A stretch of 64,000 nucleotides of DNA from Mucilaginibacter daejeonensis (GTDB lineage: Bacteria; Bacteroidota; Bacteroidia; Sphingobacteriales; Sphingobacteriaceae). Under the pieces are notes generated by a model, which was not told the DNA's origin, did no database searches, and saw nothing but the letters and a program-made list of their open reading frames with translations. Positions within the stretch are counted from its first letter, which is position 1. Every line of letters starts with the position of its first letter. The stretch lies in contig NZ_CP086068.1 in assembly GCF_020783335.1 (NCBI RefSeq), forward strand, positions 1,240,001 to 1,304,000, written 5' to 3'. Shown one piece after another: positions 8,660-16,815 of this stretch. The position numbers and the translations under genes are program-made.

Positions 8660-9064
8660 ATGACCGGCCGTATGAGACCTATTTTACTCTTATTAGTTAT
8701 ATTAATAATTTTCTCTGGCTGTAAAAAAACGCAGGTCATTGCAGATATTGAGCCTAGCTCGTTCAGAATTTCGATATTACCGATACGAACGGTAAGCTTG
8801 AATCAGTATAAAATTACTGGAACTTTAGAAGTTAGGAATGCTACAGCGGATATAAGTTACGGAGTATTGGTTGGTACAACGATCGATCCGACCATTGACA
8901 ACGCAGTTAAATATCCAATAGGTAATGCTAAGAATTCAGTCGACTTCACACGCGACCTATCTGACCTGAACCCGAGTAATTTTTATTATGTCAGAGCCTA
9001 CGCACAGATAGGGAAATTTGTAGAGTATTCTGCAAATCAAACTATCACCAAAAAGTCCCCCTGA
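8660..9064 (+). CDS. Small lipoprotein with a fibronectin-like domain
   Basis: A 134-residue protein with a lipoprotein signal (RPILLLLVILIIFSGC, then KKTQ). The mature part contains EVRNATADISYGVLVG and LNPSNFYYVRAYAQIG. The phrase YYVRAYA is typical of fibronectin type III-like beta-sandwiches in exported Bacteroidetes proteins. It probably sits in the outer membrane as a lipid-anchored single domain. It is transcribed divergently from the LRR lipoprotein, so the two may share regulation and act at the surface together. An internal Met at residue 5 is an equally good start. The gene is AT-rich like the LRR gene. Confidence 0.65.
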   Translation: MTGRMRPILLLLVILIIFSGCKKTQVIADIEPSSFRISILPIRTVSLNQYKITGTLEVRNATADISYGVLVGTTIDPTIDNAVKYPIGNAKNSVDFTRDLSDLNPSNFYYVRAYAQIGKFVEYSANQTITKKSP

Positions 9065-9653
9065 TATATGTATGGCTGTTATTATATAGATCATCTGCTA
9101 TTTTATTGCTCGAACTAATACACTCGTTAACTTCATTACCTCGGGGTAGACTAGGGTATTTTGTAATGCTCCTTAAGCAAATAAAACTAGGTTATAATAC
9201 CCTCGATTCATATGTCCTGAGTAGCACTGTAGTTAATTAGTTGCGACGTTGTTAAAATGTAAGCCTCTCCTGCATAAACGCCAGCATATAGGCGATATGT
9301 CAGAAGGCATTGATTATCAAATTGCAGCAAATAAAAGGAACTTAAAAGCAGTGTTGCGGGTAGGGCGGCTAAAATCAAAGTACAGGAACAGGTAGCAACA
9401 GGGCTTGGCCGCAAATTTTCTTATGCGTTGCTTTTTTTGTATGGAACTGACGTTCACAGGCGGACGTATACTCACTTCACCAAGCCTACTCGGCGCTGGA
9501 GGAGGTTACAGCACTGATAAAAGTCTGAATTTCCTCCGCAGAGGTTGCTTCGTGCCTCGCAATGACGAAAGTGGTGATACGTATCGCTGGTATAAATTAG
9601 TATAGGTCTGCCAAGCTATCGCTCGCAATGCCATGAGAAGTGGGCAGGTCAGC
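9065..9653. other. Gene-free stretch with one repeat fragment
   Basis: About 590 bases with no convincing gene. Short open frames exist on both strands, but none has a plausible start plus a recognisable protein, and the plus-strand frame around 9405-9605 runs through the repeat fragment at 9533-9567. It may be decayed coding DNA, since it lies next to the frameshifted lipoprotein pseudogene region, but I could not match it to a family. Confidence 0.5.
9533..9567 (-). repeat. Half copy of the hemB-hemL inverted repeat
   Basis: This matches the reverse complement of the left arm and adjoining loop of the element at 50772-50806 at 33 of 35 positions (shared core GCAATGACG and GCTTCGT). Only one arm is present, so it cannot form the long hairpin. 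Confidence 0.8.
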
Positions 9654-9680
9654 AAAAAGCCGGTGATCAACCGGCTTTTT
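9654..9680 (-). terminator. Terminator overlapping the 3' end of the small gene
   Basis: A 10-bp perfect stem AAAAAGCCGG/CCGGCTTTTT around a 7-base loop. On the minus strand it ends in a T-run, and the stop codon of the gene at 9667-9921 lies in its loop. Confidence 0.85.
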
Positions 9681-9921
9681 GTAGGTCATATGGGTAACGT
9701 ACGTTTTGGCTAATGGTATCTACCACGTTGCGGTCAAAAGGGACTCCCCATTTGATGCTGCCATGGCCGCTGTTGGGCTCGATGTTGAGCTGGGCCAGGT
9801 AAATGCCGTCAAAATATACTTTGTATTCGTTGTTGCCTTGAGGCTCTACGGTGCAATCTCTATGTTTACCGCCCCATTCCATCTGGAATCGTGTGGCGTT
9901 GTGGTTAGTTGTCGTTTCCAT
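9667..9921 (-). CDS. Small conserved-looking protein of unknown function
   Basis: An 84-residue soluble protein with no signal peptide. The sequence (FQMEWGGKHRDCTVEPQGNN, EYKVYFDGIYLAQLNIEP, then SIKWGVPFDRNVVDTISQNV) suggests one small antiparallel beta domain. Reasons to accept it as real are its good start context, a core-like composition and a precise rho-independent terminator at its stop codon. I do not recognise a named family. It faces the upstream lipoprotein pseudogene in the same orientation, 137 bases downstream of that pseudogene's end. Confidence 0.65.
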   Translation of the reverse strand: METTTNHNATRFQMEWGGKHRDCTVEPQGNNEYKVYFDGIYLAQLNIEPNSGHGSIKWGVPFDRNVVDTISQNVRYPYDLQKAG

Positions 9922-10058
9922 GCTTCAATCTATACAACAAATTTGCCAATAGGTATTCACATGGTTCAATAGCTATCGCTCAGGTCAGTGAGTGTTCATT
10001 GTAGCGATCAGTGAACGTTTTAATATCCCCATTTTTAGGATAGTAAAGTGTACACTGA

Positions 10059-10463
10059 TCAGCGTACCTTGTTGAATACGAGGTATGACTGCCCGCAAAG
10101 TGCATTAGGTGGACAAAGGTAACCCATGGTTAGCACTGATGCATTATTAGTGACCGAGTAGGGGATGCTGGCCTCGGCAAAGGTGCCCTGTTGTAAGGTA
10201 AGTTCCTTTTCGTCGCGGTAATTGTCGGGACCCGTGTAATTGCCGTACTCCCTGATCTCGGTCAACTCCAGTATGTAAACGTATACTCAGATACCCAGGT
10301 CTGTGAGGGGGACGTCTTTAGTTCAGCTACCCAGGTGCCGGTAAGCGGCTCGTTTTGTAAAGGGTTCTACCTTGTCGTTGTGGCAGGCGCCAATGATCAG
10401 GCATGTAATGATGCTTAGGTACAGGTATGAGGTTCTCAGGTGTTGTTGTGATATACCGCCCAT
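10059..10463 (-). pseudogene. Lipoprotein pseudogene with two frameshifts
   Basis: The start ATG at 10463 opens a good lipoprotein signal (SYLYLSIITCLIIGAC, then HNDKVEPF). The frame then stops at a TGA inside TKRAAYRHLGS. Reading one frame over from the same place gives NEPLTGTWVAELKTSPSQTW, continuing to VSEYTFTY, and a second shift restores LELTEIREYGNYTGP and the rest to the stop at 10059. The pieces join smoothly into one protein of about 130 residues of lipocalin-like style (GTW motif near the start). Two shifts are needed, near 10355 and near 10270. This is either a decayed gene or a place with sequencing errors. Confidence 0.75.
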
Positions 10464-10554
10464 GAGTTGGATCGCCAAATGTTATAACACATCACAAAAA
10501 CTTAATATTGATCACCGCCGCCACAACAAAAGCCGGCATTTGCCCAGCTTTAAT

Positions 10555-10562
10555 TACTTTTG
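10555..10562 (+). promoter_or_regulatory. Candidate -7 promoter box
   Basis: TACTTTTG matches the Bacteroidetes -7 consensus TAnnTTTG, 19 bases before the ATG of the e(P4)-type phosphatase gene. A TTTG is present upstream at 10539, but the spacing is shorter than usual. Confidence 0.5.
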
Positions 10563-10581
10563 ATCACACATTGTAAGTAAC

Positions 10582-11385
10582 ATGAAAAAGTATCTTTTCA
10601 TTTCGCTGCTGGCATTGGCTGCCTGCAGCATCAATAAGCAGATGGCAAATACGGCACATACCTCTACCGTGAACAACGGTAAAGTGTGGGCATCGGTGTG
10701 GCAGCAACGTTCGGCAGAGTATAAGGCATTGTGCTTTCAGGCTTATAACACGGCTCGCTGGCATCTGGATGATGTGTTGAAGACCCCGTCATCAAAGCCT
10801 TTGGCCATCGTGACCGATATCGATGAGACCGTGTTAGACAATAGTCCGCATGATGCGCAGCGCGCCATCCATGATCAGGACTATGAGCTGGCCGCCTGGA
10901 AGGCCTGGACCGCTAAAGCTGCCTGCGATACCGTTGCCGGTGCACCGGCGTTCTTCAAGTATGCCGCCAGCAAAGGCGTCACCATATTCTACATCACCAA
11001 CCGTGATGAGGACGAACGCCCTGGCACGTTACGTAACCTGCAAAAGTACGCCCTGCCCAATGCCGATAACGAGCATTTGTTGTTACGTACCAGTGGCTCG
11101 AGTAAGGAGGCCCGTCGCCAGCAGGTGTTGAGTAAGTATAACATCGTAATGCTTTGCGGGGATAACCTGGCCGATCTGGATAAAATGTATGATAACCACC
11201 CTGCCGAGGCCGGTCGCGATAACACCACGCGTCAGCTGGCTGGCCAGTTCGGTGCGCGATACATCGTGCTGCCTAACCCAAGCTACGGCGATTGGGAAGG
11301 CGCTTTATTCAACTTCAATTATAAGCTTACCCCTGCTCAAAAGGATTCGGTGATCAAAGCCAAAATGCGCTTTGATGATAAATAA
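10582..11385 (+). CDS. 5'-nucleotidase, lipoprotein e(P4) family
   Basis: A 267-residue HAD-superfamily acid phosphatase (class IIIB). The lipoprotein signal MKKYLFISLLALAAC places it on an outer membrane leaflet. The catalytic DxDxT motif reads DIDET (Asp79, Asp81, Thr83) and is followed by VLDNSP, as in the Haemophilus e(P4) family. The later motifs FYITNRDEDE (motif II) and CGDNLADLD (acidic motif) are also intact. It dephosphorylates nucleotides or other phosphomonoesters outside the cytoplasm. It is followed 61 bases later by a second exported phosphatase-type gene, so the pair suggests phosphate scavenging. Confidence 0.92.
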   Translation: MKKYLFISLLALAACSINKQMANTAHTSTVNNGKVWASVWQQRSAEYKALCFQAYNTARWHLDDVLKTPSSKPLAIVTDIDETVLDNSPHDAQRAIHDQDYELAAWKAWTAKAACDTVAGAPAFFKYAASKGVTIFYITNRDEDERPGTLRNLQKYALPNADNEHLLLRTSGSSKEARRQQVLSKYNIVMLCGDNLADLDKMYDNHPAEAGRDNTTRQLAGQFGARYIVLPNPSYGDWEGALFNFNYKLTPAQKDSVIKAKMRFDDK

Positions 11386-11429
11386 TTGTTAAGTTTTTGT
11401 TGGCGCCGAAATGCCCGGCTACTAAGGGT

Positions 11430-11437
11430 TATTTTTG
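11430..11437 (+). promoter_or_regulatory. Candidate -7 promoter box
   Basis: TATTTTTG fits TAnnTTTG and ends 9 bases before the ATG at 11447. It overlaps an in-frame TTG at 11435, which argues that TTG is not the start. The leader would be very short. Confidence 0.45.
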
Positions 11438-11446
11438 GATGAACTT

Positions 11447-13903
11447 ATGAAACGGACATCCATTAATAGAACTTTACGCCTGGGCATGGCGCTGCTCGTA
11501 TGCTCATTGCCGGTGCTGGCGCAGCAACTGCCGGGCAAGTTACCTACAGGGCAGGTGTTGCTCCCCAACGGTTGGAAGCTGAGCCCCGCCGGCCGTGCGT
11601 TACCCTTGGGCGATCTGCCGTTAAATATTCAATTATCATCATCAGGGCATCTGCTGGCCGTTACCAACAACGGTCAAAGCAAGCAATCGGTACAACTGAT
11701 CGATCCGCGCACCGAGAAACTGCTCGACCAGCAGGTGGTGGCCAAGTCATGGTATGGGTTAGCTTTCAGCAATGATGAAAAGCATCTTTATGCTTCAGGC
11801 GGCAACGATAACTGGATCTACCGTTTCAACATACATGATAACAAATTGGGCAAGCCTGATACCCTGCGCTTGGGTAAACCCTGGCCCAATAAGGTTTGCC
11901 CCACCGGCATAGCCGTCAATAAGGCCGATACGCGCCTGTATACCGTTACCAAAGAGGATAGCACTTTGTATGTGCTCGACCCCGCCGCCGGTAAGATCTT
12001 AAGTAAGACCAAACTTGCGTCCGAAGCCTACAGCTGCATCTTATCGGCCGATGAACGCACGCTGTATGTTTCCTTATGGGGCAGGGCACAGGTAGCTGTG
12101 TATGATGTGGCGTCGGGAAAGGTGGTCAGGACCATCGCCACCGGCAGCCACCCTAACGAGTTACTATTGAACAAGAAGAACACGCTGCTGTACGTGGCTA
12201 ACGCTAACGACAACAGCGTATCGGTGATCGATACCCGCACCAACAAGGTGATCGAGACCATATCGGTAGCGCTTTACCCCACCAAACTTACCGGTGCCAC
12301 CACCAACGGGCTCGCGCTATCGCCCGATAATAAGACGCTTTACATTGCCAATGCCGATAATAATTGCCTGGCCGTATTGGATGTGACCATGCCGGGCAAC
12401 AGTAAAAGCCGTGGATTCATCCCGGTGGGTTGGTATCCCACTAATCTGAAAACGTTAGGCAACAAGATACTGGTGGCCAATGGTAAGGGTTTCACCTCTA
12501 TGGCCAACCCTAACGGCCCGCAGCCTGTGCTCAAGACCGACGATAGCGGCCATCATATCGGCTCTACCAATAGCCGCAGCCAGTACATTGGCGGGTTGTT
12601 CAAGGGTACTTTATCATTCATCGATAGGCCCGATGCGGACAAATTAAAGACCTACACCAAACAGGTTTACGCCAACACGCCGTTCAACAACACCACAGAG
12701 AAGATAGCGCCGGGCGAGACCGATAACCCGATCCCGCGCAAGCTGGGTGATAGGTCGCCGATCAAATATGTGTTCTATATCATTAAAGAGAACCGTACAT
12801 ACGACCAGGTGCTGGGCGATGTGCCGCAGGGCAACGGTGACACCTCGTTATGCATCTTCGGTAAAAAGGTGACACCTAATCATCATGCCATTGCGGGCGA
12901 CTACGTGCTGCTCGATAACTTTTACGTGAACGCCGAGGTAAGTGCCGACGGCCATAATTGGAGCACCGCCGCCTACGCTACCGACTATACCGAAAAGACC
13001 TGGCCTACCAGCTATGGTGGCCGTGGCGGAACTTACGACTACGAAGGCTCGCGCCAGGTAGCTTACCCGCGCGATGGTTACATATGGGACTACTGCAAAC
13101 GCGCCGGTATCAGCTACCGCACCTATGGCGAGTTCGGCGCGTACGGCAAAACCGAGCTTAAGTCGCTTAAAGGGCATGTGGCGCCTAAGTCGCCGGGTTT
13201 TGATATGGACATCAAGGATGTGCTGCGTGCCCAGCTTTGGGCGCAAGACCTCGATTCGTTGCTGAAGATCGATGCGGTGCCGCGTTTCAACACGATCCGT
13301 ATCTCTAATGATCATACCAGCGGCCAAAAAAAGGGAAAGATATCACCCATAGCTGCCGTGGCCGATAACGACCAGGGCATCGGCATGATCCTTGAACATT
13401 TGTCGCACACGCCCATATGGAAGGAATCGGTGGTGTTCATACTGGAAGATGACGCCCAGAACGGCCCTGACCATGTGGATGCGCACAGGTCGCCGGTATT
13501 TGTGGCCGGGCCATACGTGAAGCGTAACGCCGTTGTCCATCAGATGTACTCTACCTCTGGCGTACTCCGCACCATCGAGCTTATACTGGGCCTTCCGCCT
13601 ATGAGCCAGTACGATGCCGCCTCTATACCGTTGTTCGAGTGCTTCACCTCAAAGCCTGATCTTACACCGTACACGTTGCGCCCAGCCCAGGTAGACCTGG
13701 AGCGCCGCAACGTGTCTAACAATGAAAGTAGCCGCCGTTCGGAGCTGTTCAACTTCGCAAGGGAGGACGCCATCCCTGACCTTGACCTTAACGAGGTGGT
13801 GTGGAAATATGTAAAAGGAGAAAATTCGGTGATGCCCGCACCAAAACGCAGTGCGTTTGTTATACTCGAAGCCAAAAAGAAACGCGACGATGATGATGAC
13901 TGA
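11447..13903 (+). CDS. YncE-type beta-propeller fused to a phosphoesterase
   Basis: An 818-residue exported protein. The signal peptide ends near VLAQQ. Residues about 50-380 form a seven-bladed propeller of the YncE/SMP-30 type, with repeats such as NTLLYVANANDNSVSVIDT and NKTLYIANADNNCLAVLDV. Residues about 430-770 form an alkaline-phosphatase-superfamily phosphoesterase: YIIKENRTYDQVLGD, DNFYVNAEVSADGHNW and ILEDDAQNGPDHVDAHR carry the metal-binding acidic and histidine residues. Such fusions occur widely in Bacteroidetes; the substrate is not known. The start is the ATG at 11447, because an upstream TTG lies in a promoter-like box. The C-terminus is a run of charged residues (KKKRDDDDD). 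Confidence 0.88.
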   Translation: MKRTSINRTLRLGMALLVCSLPVLAQQLPGKLPTGQVLLPNGWKLSPAGRALPLGDLPLNIQLSSSGHLLAVTNNGQSKQSVQLIDPRTEKLLDQQVVAKSWYGLAFSNDEKHLYASGGNDNWIYRFNIHDNKLGKPDTLRLGKPWPNKVCPTGIAVNKADTRLYTVTKEDSTLYVLDPAAGKILSKTKLASEAYSCILSADERTLYVSLWGRAQVAVYDVASGKVVRTIATGSHPNELLLNKKNTLLYVANANDNSVSVIDTRTNKVIETISVALYPTKLTGATTNGLALSPDNKTLYIANADNNCLAVLDVTMPGNSKSRGFIPVGWYPTNLKTLGNKILVANGKGFTSMANPNGPQPVLKTDDSGHHIGSTNSRSQYIGGLFKGTLSFIDRPDADKLKTYTKQVYANTPFNNTTEKIAPGETDNPIPRKLGDRSPIKYVFYIIKENRTYDQVLGDVPQGNGDTSLCIFGKKVTPNHHAIAGDYVLLDNFYVNAEVSADGHNWSTAAYATDYTEKTWPTSYGGRGGTYDYEGSRQVAYPRDGYIWDYCKRAGISYRTYGEFGAYGKTELKSLKGHVAPKSPGFDMDIKDVLRAQLWAQDLDSLLKIDAVPRFNTIRISNDHTSGQKKGKISPIAAVADNDQGIGMILEHLSHTPIWKESVVFILEDDAQNGPDHVDAHRSPVFVAGPYVKRNAVVHQMYSTSGVLRTIELILGLPPMSQYDAASIPLFECFTSKPDLTPYTLRPAQVDLERRNVSNNESSRRSELFNFAREDAIPDLDLNEVVWKYVKGENSVMPAPKRSAFVILEAKKKRDDDDD

Positions 13904-13947
13904 GAAGTTGCTAACTTAGAGGCATAACCTTTTACACATAAACCATT

Positions 13948-14817
13948 ATGATCATTATCGAGAACGATCGCCTTCGCGTGGCGATCAGCGGTAAAGGAGC
14001 GCAGCTAAGTTCGTTGTACAATAAAGGCACCCACATTGAGCATATGTGGCAGGCCGATCCCAATGTGTGGCCTTGGCATGCGCCTAACCTGTTCCCCATC
14101 GTAGGTGGGTTATACAATAACCAGTTGAATGTTGATGGCCAAAGCTATGAGCTGCCCCGCCATGGCTTTGCCCGGCAATCTGAATTTGAGCTGATCGGCT
14201 GCTCGGCAACGCATGCCGTGTTCCAGCTAACGGCCGATGAGGAAACATTGGCTGTGTACCCTTACCAGTTCGCATTCCAGGTGCTGTACGACCTTTTCGA
14301 TAATACCCTGCGTGTTACCTACAAAGTGATCAACCTTGATGATAAGACCATTTACTTTTCGGTAGGGGGGCACCCGGCGTTCAACGTGCCTTTTGGCGTA
14401 GGCGAAAGATATGAGGATTACTACCTCGAATTTGAGGTGGACGAAGCGCTGCATACGCACATGCTATCGCCAGCCGGCTACTTCAATGGCGAGACCCGTC
14501 CGGTGATGACCGAAGGCGGCAAGCTGAAACTGACGCGCTCGCTCTTCAACGCCGATGCGCTGGTACTTAAAGACCTGAAAAGCCGTAAGGTGACCATTCG
14601 GTCGGCTCATAGTGAGCATTCACTTTCGGTGGAGTTCCCACACTTTAAACAGTTAGGCATATGGGCAAAACCCGGAGCTGATTTCGTTTGCATCGAACCT
14701 TGGCTGGGCTACGCCGATGCTGATGGCAGCGCTGTAGATATCAAAGATAAAGAAGGCATCCAAAAGGTAGACCACGGTCACGTTTTCGAAGCCGCTTACA
14801 CCATCAGCGTGAGCTGA
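13948..14817 (+). CDS. Aldose 1-epimerase family protein
   Basis: A 289-residue cytoplasmic mutarotase-fold protein of the LacX/YeaD-like branch. The catalytic histidine lies in FSVGGHPAFNVPF and the likely general base glutamate in FVCIEPWLGYAD. The N-terminal SGKGAQLSSLYN and NLFPIVGGLYN motifs are also typical. The family interconverts alpha and beta anomers of hexoses or hexose-6-phosphates, and the exact sugar cannot be read from sequence. The gene starts 45 bases after the phosphoesterase gene and is closed by a terminator at 14842. Confidence 0.88.
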   Translation: MIIIENDRLRVAISGKGAQLSSLYNKGTHIEHMWQADPNVWPWHAPNLFPIVGGLYNNQLNVDGQSYELPRHGFARQSEFELIGCSATHAVFQLTADEETLAVYPYQFAFQVLYDLFDNTLRVTYKVINLDDKTIYFSVGGHPAFNVPFGVGERYEDYYLEFEVDEALHTHMLSPAGYFNGETRPVMTEGGKLKLTRSLFNADALVLKDLKSRKVTIRSAHSEHSLSVEFPHFKQLGIWAKPGADFVCIEPWLGYADADGSAVDIKDKEGIQKVDHGHVFEAAYTISVS

Positions 14818-14841
14818 TCATAGTATATACCATTTTCTTCA

Positions 14842-14875
14842 AAAGCCGTTCGGATAAACCTGAACGGCTTTTTTT
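14842..14875 (+). terminator. Terminator after the aldose epimerase gene
   Basis: Stem AGCCGTTC/GAACGGCT around a 10-base loop, followed by a run of T residues. Confidence 0.88.
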
Positions 14876-14938
14876 AATTAATAATATTGCCTTTACGTTC
14901 AATACGATATCTTAGGGCTTTAAACCTTACACATTCCT

Positions 14939-16381
14939 ATGCGGGTATTCTTCCTCTATGTCACGTTGTTGTTAAGCATCAACACCTACGGCCAAAAGAT
15001 CAAATTTTACGATAACATCGATGCCGGTTTGGCCAAAGCTCGGCAAACCAAAAAGCCCCTATTTGTGATGGTAGGTCCGCTCGGACTGACCACTGAATTC
15101 AAACCTACAGGCACGGTCAAGTTTGAGCCGGGTTTCAATAACAAGGAAGTGGTGGAGCTGTATAACAGCAAATTTGTGAATGTCAACATTAACATAGCCG
15201 ACTCCACCATTGTCGCCTTCCGCAAATTTTATCCGCAAAAGATCGACCCGTATCCCGCCTATCTGTTCTTCGATCACAAAGGCGGGCTTTTATATAAGGG
15301 CACTCCCGTTATCACCTCAACGGCAAAGCCCTATATCGATATGGCTAATGCCGCTTTGGCGGCCATATCAGGCAACACCATTAGCAAATATGAAGAATTG
15401 CGCAGCGCCGGTAAACTCACTAAGCAGGGTTTGAAGGATTACATACTGCTTAAAGAAAAGTTAGGGTTGTTCGATAACGCCAAACTGATTGACGAGTATG
15501 TGGAGCAAATGACCATTAAGGAGTTCGATAACTATAACGAGATCCTATTTATCATGAACGCCGGGCCTATCGCTTACGGAAAGACCTACAATTTATGCTA
15601 TACCAATAGCCGCAAGTTGGTGGACAGCTTGTATAAAACTGAACCATTAGCAGCAAGAGTGGCGATAAACAACCATATCATGAGCAACACCCGCGCCGAG
15701 GCGATACGCACCAAGAACGTGAGCCTGGCACAGCAGTTGGCTGGTTTCAGTAGCCGCACTGTAAGGGCTATCAAGAATTATGACGTGATCAACAAGCGTT
15801 ACTCATGGGAAATGGTGAATTACTATTACGAGGTGAAGGATACTGCCAATTACTTTAGGGAGGCCATACGATACTGCGATAACTTTTATATGCGTATCAC
15901 TGCCGATTCGATCAAGAAACTGCGCGATAAAAGCATGGAGGATAGCCGAAAAGCAAGTATGGATCGACTAAGGTCGATGAACCCCAACGCCAAGGTAGGG
16001 ACGGTAGTGACGGCCGATACGCAAGGTAAGGTGCGCCGCACCGTGGTGACCAGCATTGTTAGTACTGGCACGGTGGCTAATGATGTGCCCAGCGTGCTTA
16101 ACAATGTGGCCTACAACTTTTATACACTGGGTACACGTGACCCGGCAAACCTCACCAAGGCATTATTGTGGGTAAAGCGCGCCATCAACCTGTCGCCCGG
16201 CAACCATGCCTATTATGATACCATGGCCCACCTGCTATACCGTTTAGACCTGATAGACGAGGCCATTATCAACCAAAATAAAGCGGTGCAATTAGCCCAA
16301 GATCAAAAGCCTGCCATGCCGGCAAGCTACGTAAGCAGGCTACGCCAGGAGCTTGACAAAATGAGGACGCACACCCTGTAA
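14939..16381 (+). CDS. Exported thioredoxin-like protein without CXXC, with TPR tail
   Basis: A 480-residue protein with a signal peptide (residues 1-19, ending INTYGQ). Residues 20-135 follow the pattern of DUF255-type thioredoxin folds: AKARQTKKPLFVMVG, NKEVVELYNSKFVNVNINI, then DPYPAYLFFDHKGGLLYKG with the cis-proline position. Where the redox CXXC normally sits it reads GPLGLTTEFKPT with no cysteine, so it cannot act as an oxidoreductase in the usual way. The middle is helical, and residues about 400-465 (ALLWVKRAINLSPGNHAYYD and the next helix pair) form a TPR-like unit. A chaperone or scaffold role is possible. It appears to be a single-gene unit. Confidence 0.7.
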   Translation: MRVFFLYVTLLLSINTYGQKIKFYDNIDAGLAKARQTKKPLFVMVGPLGLTTEFKPTGTVKFEPGFNNKEVVELYNSKFVNVNINIADSTIVAFRKFYPQKIDPYPAYLFFDHKGGLLYKGTPVITSTAKPYIDMANAALAAISGNTISKYEELRSAGKLTKQGLKDYILLKEKLGLFDNAKLIDEYVEQMTIKEFDNYNEILFIMNAGPIAYGKTYNLCYTNSRKLVDSLYKTEPLAARVAINNHIMSNTRAEAIRTKNVSLAQQLAGFSSRTVRAIKNYDVINKRYSWEMVNYYYEVKDTANYFREAIRYCDNFYMRITADSIKKLRDKSMEDSRKASMDRLRSMNPNAKVGTVVTADTQGKVRRTVVTSIVSTGTVANDVPSVLNNVAYNFYTLGTRDPANLTKALLWVKRAINLSPGNHAYYDTMAHLLYRLDLIDEAIINQNKAVQLAQDQKPAMPASYVSRLRQELDKMRTHTL

Positions 16382-16470
16382 GTAATAGAAAAAGGGAGCT
16401 GATCTACACATCCTTCTTTATTCAGCGACTGAAGAATTTATAGCCTGGATAAAATAATGAATATTGTCAT

Positions 16471-16704
16471 ATGATATTACGTGTTGATGGTCAGTATGGA
16501 ATGGGATTCTCGCTGCTTTATTACGGGTTGATCATCTTATTATATATTGCCTTTATGATCTTCATCATGAGCTATGTTATCCAATGGCTATTTTTTAAGT
16601 ATAATAAGGTTGAGTATCTACGAGCAGCTCTTTTCTGTCTCATATTCGCTATTATACTTCATCTGAGCTATCCCAGTATGTTTAAGCTGTTCTGTAATTT
16701 TTAA
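16471..16704 (+). CDS. Small two-helix membrane protein
   Basis: A 77-residue hydrophobic protein with helices at about residues 13-40 (LLYYGLIILLYIAFMIFIMS) and 51-70 (LRAALFCLIFAIILHLSYP), joined by a short positively charged loop (FKYNKVEYLR). No family is recognised. The ATG is clean, and the frame has no stop over its length despite strong hydrophobic bias, which favours a real gene. It lies between the thioredoxin-like gene and parC's terminator. Confidence 0.5.
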   Translation: MILRVDGQYGMGFSLLYYGLIILLYIAFMIFIMSYVIQWLFFKYNKVEYLRAALFCLIFAIILHLSYPSMFKLFCNF

Positions 16705-16778
16705 TAGGTTCTTTTCTGCCTGAGGTTGAGTTCCCCATTAGCCTGTGGTTGGTGTTGTCACCAACTACTTCAACAACA

Positions 16779-16808
16779 AAAAGGGAACCCGATGAAGCGT
16801 TCCCTTTT
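16779..16808 (-). terminator. Terminator after parC
   Basis: Perfect stem AAAAGGGAAC/GTTCCCTTTT around a 10-base loop, 8 bases beyond the parC stop. The minus strand continues with a T-run. Confidence 0.85.
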
Positions 16809-16815
16809 GTATGGT

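Noticed and set aside
9208..9414. Minus-strand hydrophobic open frame
   Set aside because: It needs a TTG start, matches no family and has no neighbours in an operon.
9405..9605. Plus-strand open frame of 66 residues
   Set aside because: It runs through the repeat fragment at 9533-9567 and starts at no good start codon.
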